From: Phoronis australis
Lineage: Eukaryota > Phoronida > Phoronidae
Assembly: GCA_002633005.1 (NCBI GenBank)
Contig: NMRA01000246.1
Span: 365,856 to 429,855 of the forward strand
Length of the DNA stretch: 64,000 nucleotides
Direction of reading: 5' to 3'
Positions 46,401-58,400 of the stretch are shown here, piece by piece. Every line of letters starts with the position of its first letter. The first letter of the stretch is position 1. Under the pieces are notes generated by a model. It worked only from the letters and a program-made list of their open reading frames with translations, was not told where the DNA came from and did not search any database. The translations under genes and the position numbers were made by a program.

Positions 46401-49400
46401 ATGATGCCAGTTTTTAAAGTTATTAAAACTCTTTTAAGACAAATGTTGACATAAACTCAACAAAAAAGATATTTCAAATGCAGGAAGGTGCTATTGTGAC
46501 AGCTTGAGCTTTCAGTCTCACCAGCAAGGAAAGTTCTTTTATTCGAATGAGAGATTGAAACATCAAGCGTTAGCATGAATACTTTAGAGACCAGCCTTTT
46601 CTAATTATCTATCTGCCTATGTTCAGTTGCAATCTACTTCAAGAACTACAAGCGTGTTGAAGTTTGTCGATTACCTTTAAAATATCGTTTATCAGCGAAG
46701 CGTGAAACATTCTGTCCAGATTAACATCATCGTTTGACAACATGTCTTGAAGTGTCCCTTTAGGACAGTATTCAAAAAGTATACAGACGTTGGGATGGTC
46801 CACGCATGCGCCGATGAAGAGGGTTATGTTGTCATGTCTCAAGTCCCGCATCTACATGTGGGAAGAAAATATCATGTAAAAGATACTGTATGGCACAATA
46901 ATTTGACAGTTTTGAAGTTGTGAAAGTAATTAGTCAAAAATAGTCTAATACAGGTGTGCTTGTTTATGAACTTTTGTATATACGCATGTACAAATGAGTC
47001 ACTGTGGCTACAACTTATACACTGGACTTTTGTTTGTCATGTGACACAAGAGACCAACATAGGGCGTATCCAAGTGAACCTCAAGACCACGCGGCAGGCA
47101 ACCAAAATGTTATTCGATTAGATTCGTATCGCTTTTCCTCTCCCACGTACAGTTCTGTAGGTCTTAATGAGGCATGATCAGCGACAGATACATGTAAAGC
47201 ACGGAAAAACGCAAGGTCGAGCAGACGGGTTACACCAAATTACCTCAGAAACCACGGGGATTTTCCACCATATTACTTCATTTTTTACGTGAATGTACTT
47301 TTTATGTTTTTATTTTCACAAAAATCTGCGAGGCCATGACTTTTGACTTGTTCCCTATTGACTCGTTTGACCTTCAGGGACCGCCCAGCAAGATCGCTTG
47401 GCTAGGTGTGATGTACTCTAAAACTAAGACAAGGTGTCCATGTTGGCAACGTCTGTAGTTTACTGTTATCGCAATTCGCGTCTTCCACTGGTGCAAGTCA
47501 ATTTCGTTTCCATCTCTCGTAGATTCGCGCTCTTTTTACGTGATTTAGCCTCTCGCGTGAAGCACTGCGAAAGGTTTCTATTGCCTAAAGATTCTATATC
47601 ATGAATTTCGAATTTACAAAGTCTTACAACTAAACAACTGCTGTTACTATGTTGCCATATAATGGTCCAACATGCCAAAGGCTATACTTTTGGTACCTTG
47701 CAAATGTTTTGTTCATCATGTTCACCTATCTACAAAAGTACACGCCTATCCTGCTACAAGTTGATGATAAATCAGTGAAAATCGATAAAATCTCTACCAC
47801 CGTAGCACAAAAGGTAAAGTGCCCTAGTAGATTTTCTAAATCCTGTAAAAATTTGGTGAATTTTCATTGACGTGACATGGTGAAATTCGGTGTGTCATTA
47901 TTTTTCCGCTTTGAGGGTTGGGGGTGAGGGTGGGAGACATTCGGATACCTAGAAGGGATTTTGAAAGAGCCTGAGTTTAGGGACAAGAAAATTTTCAATT
48001 TCTACCTTGAGAAATAGAAAAAGCTACAACCGAATTTTCCGTGTTGCACTGGCTCGCATTTGCCCCCACTAATACCTGTAAGTGTTGATTATCAGTGTTT
48101 TTCACAATACTTCAATTATGAAATGCATAGTTTGATACATGTATATTGCGTAATTTTGGATGTAACCACAAAATTATTTTGCTCACCTGCTTCAATTCTA
48201 GCTTGATATTTCGAGTGATGTCAATACTCTTTTTGGGTATCCATTTAATACTGACGAATTGCCCTCTGTAAATGCCTATGGCGTCACGCGAGTGTACATG
48301 TTTATCACCGTAAGTGCTGCCAGGAGCCGTCGATTGACAGAGGCTAACGTTTGGGGGAACTGTCGTTGGTGTCTGAAAGAAACTAATGCTTTTTGAGTTA
48401 TCAGTCTTTGAAATGCAATTAAGTACGCAACTAAAGTCATCTGTTTGAGTTTACTTATTATTCAATCAAAAATTGAACCATGATAACGGCACTTAAAGTC
48501 GCGGGTTGTAAACACGCCTTGCGACACAAAACAAATTTTGATTTAGAGCACATATTGTTTAAAAATGGTCTCAAATAAATTGTTCCTCGGCATACTTTAA
48601 GTGATTTCATGGCTTCGAAAGAACGAAGTTCTGCAAGTTGACTTGTCACGCCGAATTTATTTAATTCGATGAGCGTGGCCACAAGGATTATGGATTGCTA
48701 GATTTTTAGGAGACCGGAATAAGGAATATGTTCAGGCTAATAATGTTGCAGTAAACTATCTCTTACTCTAAGATTAGTTTCTTCGACGCACAACGGGTTT
48801 ATTGCACCTTTAAACTATAAAACCTGTTGTCAATAGCAACTTTCATGACGGCTTTGCACGTCCTAGGCAAAAATGACGAGGCTACGCTCGTGAACTTGTA
48901 CTTAACTGTTGTATTGGTGATTGACATTAAAAGCAAGAACGTAACATTGAAAAAAGAACGTAACATTGAAAAAGTAGGCGTGGTTTGCAAAAAGAAAAAT
49001 GTCACTTTAAACGCAACGTTGGTGTTATTAAATTGAATGTTTATACAGTTAATAAGTTCGAATTTCAGTTAGGAGTTATTAATGATTATGAATGCACAGT
49101 GAAACTTGCCATATAACAAAATCATCATTCTTTTTCACGCACTGGAACAACACATCTAATTCTATGACGTAATTAAACACTACCCTAGCAGAATTCAACT
49201 ACCCCGTTGAAGTGTTTCCGTCTGTTTTCGATTCGAGAATCGGCTAAGTACAGTAGAGACTATTCAGTGCCACCATAGCTCATAGACAGCAGATTCACAA
49301 GTCCGATACTTTCGTATGGAATTCTCAGAAGAGGTGGCACTTTCTGGTTAGTGATCGAGCAGATGATTTACTTGCTGAAAGTACAATCGTGACTCAAACC

Positions 49401-52400
49401 AGGCGCTGCTAGTGAACAGTGAGCTCTCGGCCACCATATAGTATTGGTCGAGCTTCGTTTGTACAATCACAGATTTCGTAATTAAGAATATACATAGTTG
49501 ACGGTCCATGTACAATAGTTTATGGTGCGACTTACCTGCACATGTGAAATCACATTTTCCAACCATACCAGAGTCGTCTCAAGTAAATGACACCTCAACT
49601 GTATTTCACACGCTGCCTCGCTTAATTTTATTACTTGGCACCAGAAGGCGAAAGCGCGCCCTAATTTTTATTTAAGTTAGGCGTCACTCCGAAGACCAAA
49701 AATTTACTGTGTTTATGAAATATGCGTATCTGAATTTTCGCTTTTGCTAGTCAATTTAGCCATAATTTTGGTCCAACTAAGACAAAACCTTGGTCTTTTA
49801 AGACTAAAGACCTAAGTTTTAAAAGGCCATTTTCACGGAACAGGACTGATAAAACTAGTGACACTGCTTTGAAATTTTCATGCACAGATTGTAAAGTGCT
49901 TGACTTATCAAAGAGTTATTAAACACCAAAAAAATTGTTACAGTAACTGATGCCAACAGCACGTGCTGTTATCAACACGTACATGTACATGTAAGTAATA
50001 TGAATTTGTGTATTGATATGCTTCCAAACATGTTTGAGATATATTCTGGCTCTCATGCATGCACAGGCAACCCCTACATGAACACTGATTTGAATTACAT
50101 GTATTTCAGTACTCCCAACCGACATGTTTGAGTGATAGAAATCTCTTTTTAGCTGAACAGAAGTGAAGTCTATCTTCCAGATCAAACTTGCCAGTTCTTG
50201 TTCATACTTCAAATTCCTGTGAAGAAGATGATTATATGTATACATATACATATGCATATTTATATTGATGTAATCCACGAAATCGTATCATATGTTAATG
50301 ATTTCCTAGATTAGTAACTGGTATTGTTAAAATTAATAACGATGTGTCTGGACAATGAAGGTAACCAGTTTTCGAATGAAAGCTGCACTAAACCCTGTTT
50401 CAACACAATTTATGTTCATAAGAAAGACAAAATCGACGAAGACCTTTTGAGGCAATAAAGGAATAGAGAAAAGAAACCGTAGAAGGGAAAACGATAAGGG
50501 AAATAAAGACATAAAATATGTAAGTTATATTCACCTGTGCACTGCAAATAATATCGAAAGAAGAATGAACGATATGCCTCCGAAGATTCCTCCCAGAATA
50601 TGCCACGTGTAATCGACGTCAGGGATGCATTTGTCTCCATGAAAACCACATTTAGGTTCGTCGACAGGTACCGTGTTATTTGGCCAAACGTCGATAACCT
50701 CGTGAAAACTCTATAATTACAAAATAATGCATAAGGTTGACTAAGTAGATTAATATAAACGTTAACACAGTTGTGGATTTAACATTTCAGTAGAAATCAG
50801 GAAACTGAGGTGAATGTTGACTTTCTTTTAAGCACAATATGTATTCCGATAACACATGTAGCTTTAACCTGCAAGCGCGGATGTAGCGTGGAAACCTTTT
50901 TGCAGACTGCTTGTTTATGCATATCATCATGCGCTACACCCACTTTAACTATCCACAGTGATAATTGATGGTTACTAACGCTCTTCTCTTGTAGATCCAC
51001 TGTGAACTGGCTTCAAATCACACGATATGCTAATGCAACTTTAAGAACAAGAGCTATGTAAAACGTTGAAATGCGCACAACCGCAGTGTAGACGCTACGC
51101 CTCTAGGGGTGCTTATTCGTACCGAGTAATAATATGAAAAATAAAGGTCCCTAGGCGGTGAAACATCATTTAAATGAAACGAGACGAGTGCTGTCGTCTA
51201 CTTGATAGAAACCCACATGTGTCTTTGCCAAATTTCGTGAACACCCGCCAACGAACTTGGTAGCTATTCATTCACGCACCCAGGGGAGGCTCAGGGGCTC
51301 GAACGAGCCCCCCCCCCCCATTTGGCGAAGTGGGCAAACAGGTCCACCTGCCCCTGAGAAACAAAAATCCGAGAAAAAGAGACAAAAGTCCATTAAACAA
51401 GCACAAACTCGCAATTCAATGTGGTACCCCAACCCCCCTTTTTTTAGTCTGCCCGCGTTTTTTGTTACAAAAAGGCCACAACGTCAAAAGAATTCGAGCC
51501 CCCCATATTAAAGGTTGAGTGCGCGCATGTTGTTGAGGAACGGGAAACACAGATTTACCACTAAGAGACGCCGATGTAGTTGCACCCGACCGAAAGTCTA
51601 CATCAGTCATGATCACCAGGAAGACATCTATAAAATTTCATATTCTTTAAATGCTTTGGTAGATAGATTGGCAGCTTTCAAAAAATAAGAATGGACATTA
51701 GGTGGTGCAAAATACGTTAAATCCTTACGAAAATAGGAATGAGTCACTGACTCACAAATAAAAACTTATTTGTCAAATTTCATGAAAATCGATCCATGAA
51801 CTTGGTACACCGAAAACAAGTTTAATATTGTAACTGGCGGCGCCGTATTTCAATCCATCCGAAAATCAACAACTGGCAGCCGTGTTAATCTCAAAGAGAC
51901 CTGCATATCAGTGAAATTTCATAATAGAAAACGCGAACGTTATTCGCTTACGGAAGATCAGTTGTCTCCACGACGTTGCCGTGCGTGTGACAAGACTGAA
52001 CGCGAAAATGTAGGTCAACATTGGGAAGTAGTCAGTAAGCAAAGAAGTTCACGTGTGGACCTTTTACTAAGTTTCAAGGTGTACGTTCAGAGAAATGAAT
52101 TGTGCATTCACCGAATTTTGGTAGTTCCTGCCTTTTTAGTGGATTTTTGTCTAGTGTTCTATTTTTCGAAGTTTTTGTGTCTTTGAGGTTGACCTCTTCG
52201 CCCACTTCACCAAATGGGGGCTCATTCGAGACCCCCGAGCCCCTCCCCCACCTGGGTGCGCGCATGGACCTGTAGCTGAAGCTGTAATACTTTCTCGAAC
52301 GGTTTGACGGATATAGAGGGGGCCTCCATAAACAGACGTAGGAAATTATAAAATGGTCGCTAGGGAGAGCAGATTACTTAGAATGCAGGAGGATGTCGTC

Positions 52401-55400
52401 TAAACCTCATTTGTCAAAGCTCATGAAAATCAGTCAGAGAACTCGCTTAGTACAGACGCTAACGTAGAAGATGAAAGCGCTCCGAGGAGCGAACCTTGGC
52501 GAAATTAACCAAAAAGATGACGATAAAGATGATGACGAAGATGACGAATATGACGAAGATGGTGGTGAGGATGAACAAAAGAAGTTAATAACATACACAT
52601 GACGAACGTAGGAGTCCGAAATCAGTAAGAAAAAGGCTAGTCTTGAGCGACACTTGGCGAAATTAAGGAAAAGACGGAGATGATGACGAAGATGATGACG
52701 ATGATGACGAATATGATGATGTTGGTGGCGATGATGAACAACATCACAACATTCACATGACGAATTTAGATGTCATAAATCATTAAGAAATAGGCTGCAG
52801 TCTAGTTCAATTGAAGCTAAACCAACCTGAATGCAGCAAGAGCGTTCAACAAAGGAACAGCGTTATCAGTAAATCTCAAATAACTCAAAAAGTAGACATC
52901 GTAGAGAAAAATGGAAAGCATCTCCTGAAAGCCCGAAACTAGCTACAGCGGTAGTAGAATCCGTTCAAAAATCGCTTGTGTCGTATCACTCGTAATAGGA
53001 ACATGTTTTCAAACCATCACGACTTTCCCTTAGCCGTAGCAACGGGCAGATGCCGGATGGACGGGTATGAATTGGTAATGCGCACCCCCCCCACACACGC
53101 ACGCTGGACGGACGGGAATGTCTTGATCACTTGATAATGCGCCCCCCCGTCACACACACACGCACGCATGCACACAAGCACATACATGTATGTAGAGGTT
53201 TATGGTTCGTGTATGTATGTTTGCATGGACAACAATGGAAAAGATCGTATACAAGTTATCCCACATACATTTGACTACTGCCTCCATATAATATCTCGAA
53301 TTCGTTTCATTTGGGAATGCCCAACAAGACCAAACGTCGAGATTGGACATTCCAAGATGAAATGAATTCGAATTAGTTCCCAGTGCGTCCGGTAAAATTT
53401 GCTGAAGGTTATATTTTTTTTAAAGCAGTAAACCTGCTTTTTCAGGAAAGACGACTTAGATCCTTGTTTTAGGTAGCTAAGTTGATCAAGCCCAATCAAA
53501 TTTGATGTCGTACTCACGACCACCAGGAGACTGTTCACCAACCGTAAAATACGAATTGGCTCTACTTTCCCGTATCCAATCCGTGACGTATTCCATGGTG
53601 TATTCCATGGTTGTATTCACGCATATGTGGGATTATTTATAAGTATATACATATATATGTGTGTGTGTATGTAAATATGTAGGCGTAGATATTTTGTCTG
53701 TCACGTACCGGGATACGACTAGCGACTTCTGGATTCAAGACAAAGTAGCCCACACTCTGAAGACCATAACCGGTGGTTGTGTTCCACTCTGGAACCAAAG
53801 CAAGGACGGAGAAGTTCCCTACCGAATCACCGTTTGTGTCTATATAGCTCAACGTCCCACGAATACCTAAAATAAATGTCATCCTGTTATCAGTCCATTT
53901 GGTTACCACCAAGGTATGTAGAGGAGCCAAATTGTACAAACTCATATAAAAGTTCAAAAAATCACGCCGCGGAGCAATTTTACTGCTTTTGTATGTTTTT
54001 AAACGACAAATTAAAGCTGCAGTAGTATAATCTCTGGAATGCCAACGTGTTCTTTTGATAACTCGTACATTACACTGGTTCTGGCACTCGTTCAATCGAG
54101 TGCGTTATACGAGAGCATTACATGCGAGTGTAATGCACTCACGTGGTAACGTACATGTACAAATATCTTACGTTGCATTAGAAAAGAGTGTAGAATACGT
54201 TCAGGTCTTACCAAGGCGGACTTTATAGCAGTAACTTCTTCTTTTGAAAATGGGTTCACTGCACTCGCTCATACGAGTGCAATTACCCTCGTGAATCCAG
54301 TAGTACAGTGGCGTAAGAAAATAACTGCATTCGACTGCTTGCTTTACGCCTAATGCAGTAGTATGAATGCATACAAGAACGCATTTTCAAAATGACACGT
54401 TGTGATACTATGAAATCCCCTACTTTACTGCAATTTGAGCGTATCAGCGATTTCCGGATTCAACCGTGCAGTATCAGCGACGGTTGCTAAGGACTCCTAT
54501 CAACGACGAGCAGACGAATGCATTTACCGCATTCTCAAAATAACAATCTGAGTTGCTGTGAAGTCCACCATTGACATTAAACAATAGTCTAAGCTTGCGT
54601 TCTTCAGCAACTATTACCAGATAGCGCTGACTGCGGTGTGGAACGAGTCTAGTCAATGCACTCATCATGAACTGTACACTTCATGTGCACTGCACTTGTC
54701 CTGGATGAGCGCAGTCCACTCTGAGGAACGAGTCCAATGAACACACTCCAATTTCACCAGCGTTCCGTCCAAGAAGCAAACTTTTAATGCAGACCAATTG
54801 CTGCTTTGGAATTGAGCTTGACTGGTTCCTTACTCAGATGAGAAGTAATATTCAGGCTTACTAGGAACTAAAACTTGTTTATTCCTCGAGACACTTCTCA
54901 GCGCACAAAATCACACTTTATGACAAACCGATTTGTGGAGCCTAGTCTCATGAAATAACAAACTGTTAATTTCGAAACCTTGGAATTATTTACAATTTGA
55001 CTATAGAACAATTTGAAGCCAATTTCACCGTGAGTGGTCGCAATCGAAAGTTGATTTTTGTGTTGTGAGACAAACGTAGCCGATTTAAGCTGTCCTAGAG
55101 CAACAGTAAGCACCTGCGCAACACAAAACCCTGCTAACAGTTGCTTCACCGTTGTTGTGTAAACCTTCCTTTTGATCAAGCGATAACTTAAAAGGATCCT
55201 ACACCGTGTCTTGGTTATTTCAACCAATTCTCGTTCTGCGCCCTGCTAATGAATAACTGATATTCCACTTGAGTGATAAAAGCAGTATTCAACTAACAGC
55301 ACTTAAAGTCCTTACCTCAAAGGGTTATTCTAGTTACAAAACTTGAAACGTATACCAAATTAAGTATTATGTAGCATAGTATAATGTTTACCCTTTTGAG

Positions 55401-58400
55401 CACAATTTTGTACCTCGGCCGAGATCAGAAAATCATTGACTTTTCCTGTCTATTTTCGTGGCCTAAGGTCCTTGGTATTAGTAAGGAAAGATTCTTGAAT
55501 GACGGCCATCATTGTCCTTGAAAACGTGTTGGTAACACCGTAAGCGTATACAAGCGTTGCACGGGTTTACCCAAACCGTTAGGGTCGGATTGTTACGAAA
55601 ATTTCAGGTCGGAAATGGAGCAAGCACTAGTAGATGCCTTTCTTAGGATAACCCTTGTAGTCAACCTTTTTGTGCCGCAAATCAGTCATAACAGACTGCA
55701 TGGACGGTCACGAACTTTTTTGCTTTTCGGTGCCACCAGACATGAGTCCAAATAACGAAAATGTCCCTGGAAGTTCATCTTGAAATTTTATCCAACTTCT
55801 GATGGTTGACGAGAGTTATAAAACATTGATTTGTTTTGGAGATCTGGCTAGGAAAGACGGTGTTGATATCCCGCAAAACCACCCGGGGCTTAATATCCTT
55901 TTTCATTTAAACTTGTTTTAACATTTTCATGAATAGCTTTATTAGTAAAAAATGATTTGATAAGATGAAAGGGGGTCCGGTAGATTATTTCAGTAATTTC
56001 TTAATTACTTGTGTAAACTTGATCTGTCAGTTTTGAAATGATGGCTTTTCCATCAGTTGGTGTTCCTCCCTCATTCACAACCTCATCTAAGGCGAGTGCG
56101 TAGAGTCGAAAGGCATCGTAGAGGTACGCTGCATACGGACCCAACTAAAACAAGAACTGGTCACATGAAAAGTGTAAATGGAAAGACCACGAAAATCTGC
56201 ATCTGTGGCTGTGTATTGAATGACCAGACCTTCCAGCAATAAACAAAATGCCGGTGACTTTCAGCATTCGAACAAGTACGAACGAACACAACAATCAAGT
56301 GTTACGTACGTATATTTAGTTATAAAGTGCTGTTCTTTGACTTACATGTATGCCCAGGAGACACTATAAAAGGGTCCATGGAGATATATATGTTCTAAGG
56401 CCATTGTTGCTTTGACGAGAAGAAATGTTTTCATTGTTTTCTCTAGAAATGACATCTGGTTAGTTAAAAAATCGATGGTACTAGATTGTTCTGAAAGGAT
56501 TTCCAAATCTACTTCAGAAAATCTGAAGCCAATTTACTGAATTAATGTTTCGGACTAGAAAACTATTCTTACCTCTGAAAATGTTCGTAAAAAGATTGGC
56601 AAACAAAATATAAAGAAGGGTGCATTGCATCCTTCATTTTGAGCTATCCTCTGCCATTCAGAGTAGGTTTTTGAGTCCTCGGGGCCCATTGTCATAAGCT
56701 GCAGGACATTACGGAAAGACATTACGGCTTCATAAGTCAGGTCCGCCTCCCGGTCTAAATCTGAAGGAGAAAACATTCAGTTAAGTAGCGACGGTTGTCC
56801 ATGCACGTGAAAGGTGGGTCCATTCAAGATCATTGTGTACACCAACATGGCCGAAAAATAGCTGAGCATAGACAATACCATCATTCATTATGTTGGAAAT
56901 GACACATTTCGGCTAACGATTTTGGAATGGCTATTGATGACCAGCTCACAACAGCTCACGATGGCTCCGTTTCTACAGAGTTGTGAGCTTCCTAACATGG
57001 TTTGCATTCATACTATTTTCTTGTATGCCCCTTTTCCCGTTGTTACGTGTATTTCACTGTTTATTTCGCTCCGTATGCTTTCAATCCACTTATTGCCTGA
57101 TGATACTAGTGTCTTAATTTGTTTGTTTGTTCTGTCTCTCACTGTTTTGATACATAGCTGCACACCTGAAGAAAGAAGATTGTTTCGACATTACGAGCGA
57201 CTCTGTATCAAGCTGTCAATCAAAAAGTTTAGTCGTGTTTTCAACGAAGTTTGGGTCAAGTGGCGGTGACATGTGAATAAAGTAGTCTGTTGATTCGCAG
57301 TCGCTTAGCTAGAGGTTATGCAATAGCATCCACAAGCGTTACAAAACTATCACAAATACAATAGATATCAAGACTACTGATACTTTTGAGACTGTAAATT
57401 TCCGGCAGAGCAAAAGTGTTTATTTCACTTCTCTAGTGATTCTGATTTCTGTGTAACAATTTATTTATTTCACAATATCTTGGACGAAATTGAGTGACAA
57501 AAGTCCGTGTGTGTGTGTGTGTGTGTGTGCTGAAAAGTCGCATTTAAAATTGACAGGTTGATCGCTTACCTTTTCGAATACCTTCATAGGGTGACAAGTT
57601 TTGGAACTTCGGATCTTTCATTCCTATGACGACGTATTCGTTTTTGGTAGTGTTAATAATACCCATGTCTTTCATTTGGCGTACAAAATCAATTAAGGCA
57701 TAGTCGTCGGTGAATAACACATACACTGTAAAGTATGAATATAAACGGTATTGATTAAATTGATAGAAAATCCAAATTCCGGTTGCAAATTATATACAAG
57801 GAGCGCGTACAAGTGTCTACCCAAATTCGACCAGCATAAACACAATGTTTTTTGGCCTCCAGACTATACACGGAGTAAAAAAAACATAAATTCTCAACTG
57901 AAAAAGGAAATAAGATATAAAGAATAATAACTAATTCAATAAAGAGAACTTTTAAGCCACGGCAATAAAAAATAAAGCAATTAGGAACTTGAGGCGCTGA
58001 TATACCCGCGTTCATCTCAGTGACCCATTGTGATCTATGTTAGCTTTTTATCTCAGTCCTTGAATGAAAACGTAAATAATTTTCACGGGCAAATGAGACG
58101 AATGTATGAATTTAAAGACTTACGAATATCATCTTTCACAAACGTTTTTCAAGCTATTGAATAGTTTGTCTACTTTGTGTGACATTCGTTTCTTTCCCCG
58201 TTGTCGTAAGCCGTTTGAAACTAACTTGCCTCTTGTGTTTTGGTACGTCCGCAGTACAACATCTTTCATTATGCCTGTGTAGTTGAGAACGCTTGGGCTG
58301 GTGAAATTCACGTGATCGTTTACTGTCATATTGTTCAACTCTGCTAACATTTTTAATCTTTTGGCAGCCCTCGCTTGCACTTGGTCGTCTTCGTTAACTA

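Noticed and set aside
49955-49970. Perfect 16-bp palindrome with CACGTG centre
   Set aside because: Short enough to occur by chance in 64 kb; no supporting context.
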